From the NCBI GenBank assembly GCA_937146805.1, contig CAKZRR010000044.1:1-64000 (forward strand): a stretch of 64,000 bases of DNA. Reading direction: 5' to 3'. A program made the position numbers and the translations under genes. Positions 28,837 through 38,592 of this stretch are shown in pieces. This DNA is from an uncultured Owenweeksia sp. GTDB taxonomy: Bacteria > Bacteroidota > Bacteroidia > Flavobacteriales > Schleiferiaceae. A model generated the notes under the pieces. It did not search any database, was not told the DNA's origin, and saw only the letters and a program-made list of their open reading frames with translations. Numbering within the stretch: the first letter of the stretch is position 1; every line of letters begins with the position of its first letter.

Positions 28837-30801
28837 ATGAAAAGAATCTTCTTATCCAGCTTTGTGTTTGCTTTGCTTACATCGGGTTTAATGGCACAAA
28901 AACTAGAAGACCAAGTTTTGTTTACCGTGGATGGTAACGAAATTACTGCCGAGGAATACATGGCAGTCTATAACAAAAACAGAAATTTAGGTGAGGACAT
29001 TGATCCTAAAACGCCAGCGGAGTATTTGGATTTATACATCAATTTTAAGTTAAAGGTAAATGAGGCCAAAACTTTAGGTCTTGATACTTTACCGGGTTTT
29101 GTGCGTGAGTTTAGTACCTACCGCGATCAGTTGGCAAAACCTTATTTATCGGACAAAGATGTTACGCAAGAGTTAATTGATGAAGCTTATAGTCGTTTGC
29201 AAAAGGATGTTAGAGCTTCGCATATTATGATAATGTGCAGCGAAGGTTCGGCACCAAAAGATACGTTGGCAGCTTTTAACACTATTAAAAATGTAAAAGC
29301 CCAAGTAGAAAAGGGAGGTGATTTTGCCAGTTTAGCATTAGAATATTCTAAAGATACCTACTCTGCCGAAAACGGTGGTGATCTAGGTTACTTTACAGTT
29401 TTTAATATGGTATATCCTTTTGAGAATGCAGTTTACAACGCCAATGTAGGTGATGTGGTTGGCCCCGTTCGTACACGTTTTGGTTACCATTTAATCAAAA
29501 AAACTGATGAACGTGCTTCAAGAGGAGAGGTAGAAGTATCGCATATTTTAATTTTAGATAGCGATAAAATGAAGCCGAAAGATGGAGTTGTTCCTGAAGA
29601 AAAAATTAAAGAAATTTACACAAAGCTACAGGCTGGAGAGAATTTTGAAACTTTAGCAAAACAGCATTCACAGGATCCTACTTCGGCTCCTAAAGGTGGA
29701 GCCTTGCCTGCTTTTGGCATTAATAAAATGTATCCTGAGTTTGAAGATGCTGCATTTGGACTGGAAAATAGCGGTGATTATTCAGCGCCCGTTCGTTCGC
29801 CCATTGGTTGGCACATTATTAAATTACTCGCTAAGGCGGAAACTATTTCTAAAGAAGAAGCTTCGATTGTGATTAAGCAAAAGTTAGATCGTGATCAGCG
29901 TTCTCATCAGAGTAGCTTAAGCATTATTAAAGAGCTAAAAAAAGAGTATTCGTATAAAGAGGATTACAAAATGGTGGATTACGCCCTTGCTAAAATTGAC
30001 GATAAAATTTTGGAAGGAAAGTTTTCTGCACCGAAAACTAAATACGATAATAAGGAGGTTTTAAGCTTTGCTGGCACTAAATATACCGTGGCTGATTTGT
30101 TATTATATATCCAAAAAAACCAAAAATCGGTACGCAGTACTAAGGCTTATAACTATGGTGGCCAATTATTTAAGAAGTTTAGCGAAGGCCAATTATTAGA
30201 TTATGAAAAAACTAGATTGGCTGACAAATACCCAGAATATAGATTGATTAACAGAGAATACTTTGAAGGGATTTTGCTTTTTAACCTTACCGAGACAATG
30301 GTATGGCGTAAGTCGGTTACTGATAGTGCCGGACTTGAAGAGTACTTTAACAGCAACAGCGCAAATTATACTTGGAAAGAGCGCTATGTGGTAAAAGTGG
30401 TAGATGCAGCGAGCCCAAAATTGGCTAAGAAATCGGCAAAGTTGATGAAGAAGGGTATGCCTATTGGCCTAATTGCTAAAACCCTTAATGTAGATTCTCA
30501 GCTCAACGTAAGTGTAGATAGCGCCCAATATGAGGCCGGAAAATACAGCTTGCTAGATGAAACTACTAAAGAGTTAGGTGTGGCTAAGGCATTTGAAAAG
30601 GATGGTAGATTTTTTGCCATTAACTTTATTGAAATTAAAGAACCTGTTGCTAAAACTTTTGAAGAGGCACGTGGTTCTGTAATTAGCGATTATCAAAAGT
30701 ACTTGGAAGAAAACTGGATTAAAGAACTAAAAGCCAAATATCCCGTAAAGGTGAATGAGGCAGTAATGGCAAAAGTGGTTTCAGAGCTTGAAGCAGAATA
30801 G
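28837..30801 (+). CDS. Periplasmic peptidyl-prolyl isomerase with two parvulin domains
   Basis: 654 residues with a signal peptide ending GLMAQ (residue 21). Two parvulin (PpiC-type) domains follow at about residues 124-222 (VRASHIMI...DFASLALEYSKD...GGDLGYF...FGYHLIKK) and 230-335 (VSHILILD...NFETLAKQHSQDP...GGALPAF...IGWHIIKL). The C-terminal 300 residues are helical with repeated charged stretches and hold no known catalytic domain, probably chaperone surface. It should catalyse prolyl isomerisation and hold outer-membrane or secreted proteins in the periplasm. The next gene begins before its stop, so the three folding factors and the MoxR gene form one transcription unit, perhaps with guaB. 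Confidence 0.9.
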   Translation: MKRIFLSSFVFALLTSGLMAQKLEDQVLFTVDGNEITAEEYMAVYNKNRNLGEDIDPKTPAEYLDLYINFKLKVNEAKTLGLDTLPGFVREFSTYRDQLAKPYLSDKDVTQELIDEAYSRLQKDVRASHIMIMCSEGSAPKDTLAAFNTIKNVKAQVEKGGDFASLALEYSKDTYSAENGGDLGYFTVFNMVYPFENAVYNANVGDVVGPVRTRFGYHLIKKTDERASRGEVEVSHILILDSDKMKPKDGVVPEEKIKEIYTKLQAGENFETLAKQHSQDPTSAPKGGALPAFGINKMYPEFEDAAFGLENSGDYSAPVRSPIGWHIIKLLAKAETISKEEASIVIKQKLDRDQRSHQSSLSIIKELKKEYSYKEDYKMVDYALAKIDDKILEGKFSAPKTKYDNKEVLSFAGTKYTVADLLLYIQKNQKSVRSTKAYNYGGQLFKKFSEGQLLDYEKTRLADKYPEYRLINREYFEGILLFNLTETMVWRKSVTDSAGLEEYFNSNSANYTWKERYVVKVVDAASPKLAKKSAKLMKKGMPIGLIAKTLNVDSQLNVSVDSAQYEAGKYSLLDETTKELGVAKAFEKDGRFFAINFIEIKEPVAKTFEEARGSVISDYQKYLEENWIKELKAKYPVKVNEAVMAKVVSELEAE

Positions 30802-31672
30802 AAAAATAGCATATTTAAGAACTTTAGTATTGACAGGAGGCGTCCTTTTTGGGCTGTCCTCCTGTCAGTTTTTTGGTGATTCAGCCAATGATGATTTGGA
30901 GGGTGAACCATTGGCCAGGGTGTATAATCGTTATTTATATAAGAACGAATTGCTTCGTTATATACCTAAGGAAATTAGCGAGGCAGATAGTTTGGCTTTT
31001 GTACAAAACTATATTAATTCTTGGGCTAAGGATCAGTTAATGATTTATAAAGCCGAATACAATCTTACTGAGAAACAGAAAAATTTTGAAGAGCAAATAG
31101 AGGCTTACCGGAATGATTTACTAAAGTTTAAGTACAAGCAAGAGTATATAAGGCAAACTTTAGATACGATAGTTCAGGACAGTTCCATTTTAAATAATTA
31201 CCAAGGCAGCAGCAATAATTTTATACTTAAAGAAAATATTGCAAGAGTGCGTTACATGGTAGTTAATAATGAAGCACCACAATTAAAACAAGCTATAAAG
31301 TGGTTTGCTAGTAGCAAAGAAGATTCAAAGGAAAAGTTAGAAGATTACGCGTTGAAATACGCCTATCAGTTTACCTTAACCGATAGTAATTGGTTTGCAA
31401 TTAGTAATTTACAAACCATCATTCCTTTTGAGGAAACAGATCAAGAAAAAATAGCGAAAAACACCACGGTATTGCAATTTAAAGACGCAACCAATGTTTA
31501 CTTAGTACAAATTTGGGATGCTAAGCTAAAAGGTGAAAAGGCACCGTTACCTTATGCTACTGGTGTTATCCGAAATACTTTAATAAATCAGCGAAAGCTT
31601 AAACTATTGGCTAAGTTGGAGAATAACCTGCTGGATGATGCTACCGGCAAAAACGAATTTGAAATTTACTAG
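30788..31672 (+). CDS. SurA-N-like lipoprotein lacking a parvulin domain
   Basis: 294 residues starting at TTG inside the end of the previous gene (14-base overlap). No ATG precedes the signal peptide, which ends LFGLSSC, so this start is preferred. After the lipid-anchored Cys the protein reads as helical, with VYNRYLYKNELLRYIP and SLAFVQNYINSWAKDQLM resembling the N-terminal chaperone helices of SurA/PpiD-type proteins. The region where a parvulin fold would sit has no HIL/GG/GYH signatures, so it is probably a non-catalytic chaperone partner of the two flanking isomerases. It ends exactly one base before the next start codon. Confidence 0.75.
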   Translation: MKQNRKIAYLRTLVLTGGVLFGLSSCQFFGDSANDDLEGEPLARVYNRYLYKNELLRYIPKEISEADSLAFVQNYINSWAKDQLMIYKAEYNLTEKQKNFEEQIEAYRNDLLKFKYKQEYIRQTLDTIVQDSSILNNYQGSSNNFILKENIARVRYMVVNNEAPQLKQAIKWFASSKEDSKEKLEDYALKYAYQFTLTDSNWFAISNLQTIIPFEETDQEKIAKNTTVLQFKDATNVYLVQIWDAKLKGEKAPLPYATGVIRNTLINQRKLKLLAKLENNLLDDATGKNEFEIY

Positions 31673-33022
31673 ATGAAAAGAATTTTCCTTTTTTTACTGA
31701 TTACACAGGTGTTTGCAGCCTGGGCGCAACCTAAGTTGGTAGATGGTGTGGTAGCGGTAGTTGGAAAAAACATTGTGCTTAAATCTGATGTAGACCAGCA
31801 GTACGAAAGTATGATGCAGCAAGGCCTTGGTAAAGGGGAAGGAGACGTATGTAAGGTTTTTGAAGAATTGCTTTTTGAAAAACTAATGTTGCACCAAGCC
31901 GAGTTGGATAGCGTAAGCGTAAGCGAAGAGGAGGTGGAGGCTTCCATTCAACGAAGAATGGATATGTTTATTCAGCAGGTAGGTAGTGAGCAAAAATTGG
32001 AGCAATACTATAAAAAATCGATAATTGAGATTAAAGAGGAAATGCGTCCTTTTATGAAAGATCAAATGACGGCTCAAAAAATGATGGGCACCATTACGGC
32101 CGATATTAAAATTACGCCTAGTGAGGTTCGCGAATTTTTTAAAAAAATACCAAAAGACAGTCTCCCTCTAATTAACTCGGAGGTGGAGTATGCAGTTATT
32201 ACTCACTTTCCGGATGCTGGACAAGAAGCCGTTGATGCCACCATTAAGCAGTTAAACGATTTAAAGGAACGTATTGAAAATGGCTCATCTTTTAGTACGA
32301 TGGCTGTTTTATATTCCGAAGACCCTGGGTCGGCAAAGGACGGAGGTAAGTATGAGGGTATTAAGCGAGGCCAGTTTGTAAAGGAGTTTGAGGCGGTAGC
32401 TTTTAACTTAAAAATGGGCGAAATATCAAAGCCTTTTAAAAGTGAGTATGGTTATCATATTGTACAATTGTTAATGCGTAGGGGAGAGGAACTTGATTTA
32501 AGACACATCTTAATTAAACCAAAAATTACACCTACCAATTTAGAGGTAAGTAAATTGTTTTTGGATAGTGTACGCAGTCAAATCTTGAATAAAGCGATAA
32601 CTTTTGAAGCTGCGGCAGAGAAGTTTTCGCATGATGAAAACTCGAAACTAAATGGTGGAATAGCCATGAATTTACAAACGGGAGATAGCCGTTGGGAGAC
32701 CAGCCAATTGGACCAAGCGGTATTTTATGATTTGGAAAAACTGGAAGTAGGTAGAATTAGCGAAGCCGCTTTTTTTAGAGAACCGGATGGAAAAGAGGGG
32801 TATAGATTAATAATGTTGATTTCTAAAACCGAACCACATAGAGCTGATTTAAAACAAGATTACCAAAAGCTGCAGGCCATAGCGTTACGAAATAAGCAAA
32901 ACGAAGCCACGCAAAAATGGATAGAAGAAAAATTAAGAGACACCTACGTTAGAGTAAATAACGAATACCTAAGCTGCAGTTTTAATAGCGGTTGGATAAA
33001 AAGATCACAATATGTCGAATAA
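31673..33022 (+). CDS. surA: SurA-like periplasmic chaperone and peptidyl-prolyl isomerase
   Basis: 449 residues. The signal peptide ends FAAWAQ (residue 19), followed by the SurA start VDGVVAVVGKNIVLKSDVDQ and a helical chaperone region to about residue 165. Two parvulin domains follow: residues 172-272 (VEYAVITHF...GSSFSTMAVLYSEDPGSAKDGG...YGYHIVQLL) and 278-380 (LRHILIKP...TFEAAAEKFSHDENS...GG). SurA escorts unfolded outer-membrane proteins across the periplasm, which suits a genome with many T9SS and barrel proteins. Its start codon abuts the previous stop and its end overlaps moxR by 11 bases, so translation of the set is coupled. The symbol reflects family, not tested function. Confidence 0.88.
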   Translation: MKRIFLFLLITQVFAAWAQPKLVDGVVAVVGKNIVLKSDVDQQYESMMQQGLGKGEGDVCKVFEELLFEKLMLHQAELDSVSVSEEEVEASIQRRMDMFIQQVGSEQKLEQYYKKSIIEIKEEMRPFMKDQMTAQKMMGTITADIKITPSEVREFFKKIPKDSLPLINSEVEYAVITHFPDAGQEAVDATIKQLNDLKERIENGSSFSTMAVLYSEDPGSAKDGGKYEGIKRGQFVKEFEAVAFNLKMGEISKPFKSEYGYHIVQLLMRRGEELDLRHILIKPKITPTNLEVSKLFLDSVRSQILNKAITFEAAAEKFSHDENSKLNGGIAMNLQTGDSRWETSQLDQAVFYDLEKLEVGRISEAAFFREPDGKEGYRLIMLISKTEPHRADLKQDYQKLQAIALRNKQNEATQKWIEEKLRDTYVRVNNEYLSCSFNSGWIKRSQYVE

Positions 33023-33977
33023 CTCGGGAGCTGCGGCTGCAGTTCAAGAACTCGGAGTAAAATACAAAGCACTTAAGTCAGAAATTGGAAAAGTAATTGT
33101 GGGGCAAGAAAAGGTAATAGACCTTCTTTTGTTATCCATATTTTGCAAAGGCCATTCTTTATTAGTGGGGGTACCCGGTTTGGCTAAAACACTTTTGGTA
33201 AACACCACGGCTCAGGCATTGGGTTTAAAGTTTAACAGAATTCAGTTTACACCCGATTTAATGCCCAGCGATATTGTAGGTTCTGAAATTTTGGATGAAA
33301 ACAGAAAATTCAAATTTGTAAAGGGCCCTCTGTTCTCTAATATTATTTTGGCAGATGAAATTAACCGAACTCCGCCCAAAACGCAATCGGCTTTGTTAGA
33401 AGCGATGCAAGAGCGTTCGGTAACGGCTGCTGGAAATACCTACCCCATGAGCAAGCCCTTTTTTGTGTTGGCTACCCAAAACCCTATTGAACAAGAAGGA
33501 ACCTACCCCTTGCCAGAGGCGCAGTTGGATAGATTTATGTTTAACATTGAAGTAGGCTATCCTACTTTTGAGGAAGAACTACAAATTGTAAAAAGTACTA
33601 CTGCCGGTGCATCGGTGCAAGTAAATGAGGTGTTGAGCGAGCAAGAAATTATTAAATTTCAAGATTTAATACGCCAAATACCCGTGCCGGATAGTGTATA
33701 TGAGTTTGCCGTAAACCTGGCCAGCGCCACACGACCCAATACGGCTAAAGCTCAGGACATAACCAATCAATACTTGGCGTGGGGAGCAGGGCCCAGAGCT
33801 TCGCAATACTTGGTGCTTGGTGCTAAATGCCATGCAGCTTTAAATGGCAAGTTCTCTCCCGATAAGGAAGATGTATTGGCCATTGCCGAACCCGTATTAC
33901 GCCACCGTGTAGTTAAAAATTACAAAGCCGAAGCCGAAGGAATTAAAATAGAAGATATTATTAAGAAGTTGGTGTAG
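33012..33977 (+). CDS. MoxR family AAA+ ATPase
   Basis: 321 residues, cytoplasmic. Walker A is GVPGLAKT (residues 53-60), Walker B IILADEINR (111-119), followed by the MoxR hallmark TPPKTQSALLEAMQE and sensor 1 LATQNPIEQEGTYPLPEAQLDRF. MoxR proteins are chaperone ATPases that usually act with VWA-domain proteins encoded next door; none follows here, and the 236-base gap is succeeded by pyrG under its own promoter. The gene overlaps surA by 11 bases, which ties it to envelope protein folding. Homologues in Flavobacteriales are often annotated only as MoxR-like. Confidence 0.92.
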   Translation: MSNNSGAAAAVQELGVKYKALKSEIGKVIVGQEKVIDLLLLSIFCKGHSLLVGVPGLAKTLLVNTTAQALGLKFNRIQFTPDLMPSDIVGSEILDENRKFKFVKGPLFSNIILADEINRTPPKTQSALLEAMQERSVTAAGNTYPMSKPFFVLATQNPIEQEGTYPLPEAQLDRFMFNIEVGYPTFEEELQIVKSTTAGASVQVNEVLSEQEIIKFQDLIRQIPVPDSVYEFAVNLASATRPNTAKAQDITNQYLAWGAGPRASQYLVLGAKCHAALNGKFSPDKEDVLAIAEPVLRHRVVKNYKAEAEGIKIEDIIKKLV

Positions 33978-34171
33978 TAAAAAGTATTGCTAAAATAAAA
34001 TAGGCCGGACAGAAGGTTGTTAAAAAATTTCAGCGGCTCATTTGAGTATAAGATTCTAGGAGTTAGAAAAGGGGGGATTGTTTTTTGAAGAGTGAGAACA
34101 ACCCTGTATCAAAATTTAAAATTCCTTCAAAATCAGCTTCTTTATTCCCGCTAAGGCCCCTCAATTATTGT

Positions 34172-34179
34172 TAGATTTG
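34172..34179 (+). promoter_or_regulatory. -7 box of the pyrG promoter
   Basis: TAGATTTG is an exact TAnnTTTG match, 34 bases before the pyrG start codon. Confidence 0.6.
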
Positions 34180-34213
34180 CAGCGTTTTTTGTAAATCTGT
34201 TTCAAACGCCATT

Positions 34214-35833
34214 ATGCCATCAACTAAGTATATTTTTGTAACCGGTGGGGTTACCTCTTCATTAGGAAAAGGTATTATTTCCGCTTCGTTGGCTACGCTT
34301 CTGCAATCGCGCGGTTACAGCGTTACCATTCAAAAGTTAGATCCCTATATTAATATAGACCCCGGTACACTAAACCCTTACGAGCATGGAGAGTGTTTTG
34401 TTACCAACGATGGAGCTGAAACGGATTTAGACTTAGGTCATTACGAGCGTTTTTTAAATCGCCCTACCTCACAGGCTAATAACGTTACTACTGGTAGGGT
34501 ATACCAATCGGTGATTGAAAAGGAACGTAGAGGTGAGTTTTTAGGGAAAACGGTACAGGTAATTCCACATATTACAGATGAAATAAAAAACAGAATTCAA
34601 AAACTGGGAAATACCGGTGAGTTTGAAATTGTAATTACTGAGATCGGAGGAACCGTAGGTGATATTGAGGCTTTACCTTATATAGAAACCGTACGTCAGT
34701 TAAAATGGGAATTGGGCGATGATTGTTTGGTAATTCACCTTACGCTTATTCCATTTTTGGCCGCTACGGGCGAGCTTAAAACCAAGCCTACACAGCATTC
34801 AGTAAAGTCGTTGCAAGAGTCGGGTGTGCAGCCTGATATTTTGGTATGCCGATGTGAGCACTCTATTGATGATGAAATAAAACGCAAATTGGCACTTTTT
34901 TGCAACGTTAAAACGGAAGCTGTAATCGAATCTATAGATGCTGAAACCATTTATGCGGTGCCCATTTTAATGCGTAACCAAAAGTTAGATGAAGTAGTAT
35001 TAAAACGTTTTGATTTACCCATTGAGGATAACTTGGATTTGGTAAACTGGAAGGACTTTTTATACAAACTACGTTACCCAAAAAGTGAAGTTAATATTGG
35101 CCTTATTGGTAAGTATATTGAGCTGCATGATTCCTATAAGTCTATTGTTGAGAGTTTTATACATGCCGGAGCCACCAATGAGTGTAAGGTAAGGATAAGC
35201 TGGATTCATTCCGAAAATATATCGCGCGAAAGCGCAGCCAAACATTTTGAACACCTAGATGGTATTTTGGTAGCACCTGGTTTTGGCGAACGTGGTTTTG
35301 AAGGAAAGCTGGAAACCATACGCTATGCGCGCGAAAATAATGTGCCCTTTTTAGGGATTTGCCTAGGTATGCAAGCTGCGGTTATTGAGTTTGGCCGTAA
35401 TGTTTTGGGTTGGGAAGATGCCAACTCAACCGAGATGAATGCCAAAACAAAGTATCCGGTAATTTCGTTGATGGAGGAGCAAAAGAAAGTGAAGAACAAG
35501 GGAGGTACCATGCGTTTAGGTGCTTGCGATTGTGAACTGAGCGAAAAGAGCCATGCTTTTGATGCTTACCGCAGAAAAGAAATCAGCGAACGTCACCGTC
35601 ATCGTTTTGAGTTTAACAATAAGTTTTTAGCCGATTTTGAGAAAAACGGCATGGTGGCAACGGGTAAAAACAAGGATTTAAATTTAGTGGAGATTGTAGA
35701 AATTCCAGAGCACCCTTGGTTTGTTGGAGTACAGTTTCACCCAGAATATAAAAGTACGGTATCCAATCCGCATCCGTTATTTGTAAAATTTGTAGAAGCG
35801 GCCAATATAGCGGCCAAAGCTAAAAAATCATGA
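34214..35833 (+). CDS. pyrG: CTP synthase (glutamine hydrolysing)
   Basis: Converts UTP to CTP with ATP and glutamine. 539 residues, normal length. The synthase domain begins KYIFVTGGVTSSLGKGI and contains DPYINIDPGTLNPYEHGE and the GGTVGDIE motif. The class I glutamine amidotransferase domain occupies the C-terminal half, with the nucleophile Cys383 in LGICLGMQ and the His/Glu pair in VGVQFHPEYKS. All key residues are present. It has its own promoter, and its last four bases overlap the start of yidC (ATGA), so the two are co-translated. Confidence 0.98.
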   Translation: MPSTKYIFVTGGVTSSLGKGIISASLATLLQSRGYSVTIQKLDPYINIDPGTLNPYEHGECFVTNDGAETDLDLGHYERFLNRPTSQANNVTTGRVYQSVIEKERRGEFLGKTVQVIPHITDEIKNRIQKLGNTGEFEIVITEIGGTVGDIEALPYIETVRQLKWELGDDCLVIHLTLIPFLAATGELKTKPTQHSVKSLQESGVQPDILVCRCEHSIDDEIKRKLALFCNVKTEAVIESIDAETIYAVPILMRNQKLDEVVLKRFDLPIEDNLDLVNWKDFLYKLRYPKSEVNIGLIGKYIELHDSYKSIVESFIHAGATNECKVRISWIHSENISRESAAKHFEHLDGILVAPGFGERGFEGKLETIRYARENNVPFLGICLGMQAAVIEFGRNVLGWEDANSTEMNAKTKYPVISLMEEQKKVKNKGGTMRLGACDCELSEKSHAFDAYRRKEISERHRHRFEFNNKFLADFEKNGMVATGKNKDLNLVEIVEIPEHPWFVGVQFHPEYKSTVSNPHPLFVKFVEAANIAAKAKKS

Positions 35834-37653
35834 GTACTAAAAAACCATTTGATACCAACACCGTAATTGGCATTTTGCTAATAGGGGCTATATTTTTATA
35901 CTTCGGATATTTTAATAGCAGCCAGGAGGTAGATACCACCGGTGGCAAGGCCGACACTGTTGTTGTAGATGAAAAAAAGAATGAGGCGGCAGCCCTTATT
36001 GATACGGCTGTAACAAGCGAAACTCCAACAGCTATTGTAGATAGTTTAGATACTACCGTGATGGTTTCTAAATTTTATAAGCCGGCCGCTGGTACGGAAG
36101 AGCATATTATTACCCTAGAAAATGAGTTAGTAGAGTTAAAGGTTTCATCTACAGGTGGTAAAATTGTTTCGGCTCGACTAAAAAACTTTAAAACCTACGA
36201 TTCGCTTCCACTGTATTTGATAAACGATAATGCCGAATTTAACTTAGAGTTGAATGATGGTAAAGTTTACAACACCGCTGATTTGTATTTTGAAGCTAGT
36301 AGAGCTAATGAGCAAGGGGTAACGATGACCATGTTGGCTGGAGAGGGTAAAACGATAAGTTATACTTATAGTTTAGAGCCCAACTCCTACATGGTAAATT
36401 GGGATGTAAAAACCGAAGGTTTATCAAAAGCAATAGGGCCTAATAGTGGTTTGCAGTGGGAGATGAACAGTCTTCGCCACGAGAAGAATGCCGAGAACGA
36501 ACGCACCAATACTATATTAACATACCGCTTTAGTAGTGAGGATGATGTGGATGAACTTTCGGTTAGATCGGACGATCAGGAAGAAGAAGAAAACATTAAA
36601 TGGGTAGCTTTTAAGCAGCAATTCTTTTCCTCTATTTTGCTTAATAAAAGTGATGATTTTGATAAGGCAGGCTTAGTAACCAAAGTATTGCCCGAAGAGC
36701 AAACTACCCATACGCGCTTTATGGCTACCAAAGTAAGTTTGGGTGCGCCTAATGCTGATATTAATGCGCAACTAGCTTTGTATTTAGGGCCTAATAAATT
36801 TGATCTTTTAAAAGAGCAAAATCAAGGCTTTGAAGAGTTAGTGCCTTTAGGTTGGGGAATTTTTGGCTGGATTAATCAGGGCTTTATCATTAAAATGTTT
36901 AACTGGTTAGAGGGCTATGGAATTGGTTACGGTATCATTATTTTAATTATTGCTTTGGTAATCAAAATGATTTTGTTCCCGCTCACCTTTACCTCTTATA
37001 AATCGATGGCAAAAATGCGTGTACTAAAGCCAGAGATTGATGAAATTAATGAAAAGCATAAGGACAGCGAACCCATGAAAAAGCAACAGGCTACCATGGA
37101 GCTGTATCAAAAAGCAGGGGTAAACCCGCTGGGCGGTTGTTTACCCATGGTTTTACAAATGCCTATTTTAATTGCTTTGTTTCGCTTTTTCCCCTCGTCT
37201 ATTGAACTACGTCAACAGTCCTTTTTATGGGCAGATGATCTTTCTACTTACGATTCAATTTGGAACCTTCCTTTTGAAATACCGTTTTATGGAGACCACG
37301 TAAGCTTGTTTACACTGTTGATGACTGTTTCTACCTTGATTTATACCTATATGAATCAGCAGATGTCGGGTAGCAACCAGCAAATGCCGCAGTTAAAGTA
37401 TATGATGTATTTAATGCCTATTATATTTTTAGGAGTGTTTAACAATTATGCATCAGGCTTAAGTTATTATTACTTTTTAGCCAATATGATAACCTTTGGT
37501 CAGCAGTTTGCCATTAGAGCTTTTTTAGATGATAAAAAGATTTTAGCGAAGATTCAAGAGAAAAAAGCACAGCCTAAAAAGGAAAATAGATTGATGCGTA
37601 GAATGAAAGATATGCAAGAAGATCAAAATCGTCAGGCAAGACGTAAGAAGTAA
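35830..37653 (+). CDS. yidC: Membrane protein insertase YidC
   Basis: 607 residues. One N-terminal membrane helix (residues 12-30) is followed by a periplasmic beta domain (about 90-335), typical of Gram-negative YidC. The conserved insertase core follows: GIIILIIALVIKMILFPLT, the cytoplasmic hairpin KSMAKMRVLKPEIDEINEKH, then the QKAGVNPLGGCLPMVLQMPI segment and three further helices. The C-terminus is strongly basic and would bind ribosomes. It inserts inner-membrane proteins alone or with SecYEG. The pyrG-yidC arrangement is seen in other Bacteroidota. A two-way terminator follows. Confidence 0.97.
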   Translation: MSTKKPFDTNTVIGILLIGAIFLYFGYFNSSQEVDTTGGKADTVVVDEKKNEAAALIDTAVTSETPTAIVDSLDTTVMVSKFYKPAAGTEEHIITLENELVELKVSSTGGKIVSARLKNFKTYDSLPLYLINDNAEFNLELNDGKVYNTADLYFEASRANEQGVTMTMLAGEGKTISYTYSLEPNSYMVNWDVKTEGLSKAIGPNSGLQWEMNSLRHEKNAENERTNTILTYRFSSEDDVDELSVRSDDQEEEENIKWVAFKQQFFSSILLNKSDDFDKAGLVTKVLPEEQTTHTRFMATKVSLGAPNADINAQLALYLGPNKFDLLKEQNQGFEELVPLGWGIFGWINQGFIIKMFNWLEGYGIGYGIIILIIALVIKMILFPLTFTSYKSMAKMRVLKPEIDEINEKHKDSEPMKKQQATMELYQKAGVNPLGGCLPMVLQMPILIALFRFFPSSIELRQQSFLWADDLSTYDSIWNLPFEIPFYGDHVSLFTLLMTVSTLIYTYMNQQMSGSNQQMPQLKYMMYLMPIIFLGVFNNYASGLSYYYFLANMITFGQQFAIRAFLDDKKILAKIQEKKAQPKKENRLMRRMKDMQEDQNRQARRKK

Positions 37654-37669
37654 TATTTACGTTAAAAGA

Positions 37670-37710
37670 AAAAAATCCCGTTGAAACAATAGGTTTCAAC
37701 GGGATTTTTT
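37670..37710. terminator. Bidirectional terminator between yidC and a convergent lipoprotein gene
   Basis: AATCCCGTTGAAAC and GTTTCAACGGGATT form a perfect stem with a five-base loop (37688-37692). A runs precede it and T runs follow it, so both strands present a T-run after the hairpin. It separates genes that point toward each other. Confidence 0.92.
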
Positions 37711-37714
37711 TGAG

Positions 37715-38308
37715 CTAATAACTTAGCTCAAAAAAGGTTCCGTCTGTTATTAAGTAGGATTCACCACTACCAAATATATCGATGGCTTTAAACTCAAAGG
37801 TGCCAGTAATGAGTCTGTTTACCCTGTCTATAGCCGTTATGGTTCCTGTAGAATTTGCGTTTTGTTCGGAATCAGAGATTATGTCTAAGTTATTTCCAGG
37901 GATACGGCTTCGTCTGTAAAAATCACCATCAAAAACATTTTCGTCATTATTTAAATTGGCTCCGGCAACAAATACATCGCCCGCTTTTAATACATTAAAA
38001 TCGGTACCAAAGAGAGAAAAGGTGATAAGGTCTTCGATGCCATTCACCTCGGCCTCAGCTCCAATATTAATGCGATAACTGTTATCACTATTAATTTTTA
38101 GTTGGCTATTTACAGCAAAAAAACCTTTGGACGAAAACGGAACGCCATCAATTTTGGCGGTAACCTTACCGGGTTCATCCGTTATTATTACAGGTGTTTT
38201 GCTGTCTTCGTTTTTTTCTTCTTTTTTACAGCTAGTGCTGGATAACAGCATTGATCCTGAAAGTAGGAGGGCCGTGGCCATAGTTAAAAGAGCTTTGTTT
38301 GAGTGCAT
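37715..38308 (-). CDS. Lipoprotein of the DUF6252 type
   Basis: 197 residues. The signal peptide ends LLSSTSC (Cys27), followed by a charged KKEEKNEDSK linker, so the protein is anchored in the outer or inner membrane and exported. The mature part (GKVTAKIDGVPFSSKGFFAV...NSYRINIGAEAEVNG...GTITAIDRVNRLITGTFEFKA) fits the small all-beta DUF6252-type lipoproteins common in Bacteroidota. Function unknown. Single gene, convergent with yidC. Confidence 0.7.
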   Translation of the reverse strand: MHSNKALLTMATALLLSGSMLLSSTSCKKEEKNEDSKTPVIITDEPGKVTAKIDGVPFSSKGFFAVNSQLKINSDNSYRINIGAEAEVNGIEDLITFSLFGTDFNVLKAGDVFVAGANLNNDENVFDGDFYRRSRIPGNNLDIISDSEQNANSTGTITAIDRVNRLITGTFEFKAIDIFGSGESYLITDGTFFELSY

Positions 38309-38554
38309 AATGAGAATTTGGATTAAGAAATTGGTTTGTGAATTGTAGGCATAAAATTAGGGAAGCTTATTCGATTAAAGGAGTATTTTAAGGTAAAAAA
38401 GAGCGATGGTAGTTTCCTTTAAAAAGTGAAAACTCATTAGGGAGAAGGTTTAAAACCATCAGTTTAATTTGTAAGAAAAAACGCTTATGTAAAAATCGAG
38501 TTACAATGATTATTCCATTTGCCGATTAAAATAGAATGATTAAATTGAGATGAT

Positions 38555-38562
38555 TATTTTTG
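38555..38562 (+). promoter_or_regulatory. -7 box deciding the start of the next gene
   Basis: TATTTTTG matches TAnnTTTG. It covers the TTG that would be the earliest start codon (38560), so translation must begin at the ATG at 38593, about 24 bases below the expected transcription start. Confidence 0.55.
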
Positions 38563-38592
38563 CCTATCCTAAACCTAATACTTAAATCACTA

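Noticed and set aside
37715-38308. Terminator at 37670-37710 read as a transposon end
   Set aside because: Perfect stem, short loop and T-runs on both sides between convergent genes fit a two-way terminator; no second copy or transposase is present.
38560-38592. TTG start for the lipoprotein gene
   Set aside because: The codon is part of the predicted -7 box, so it would not be on the transcript.
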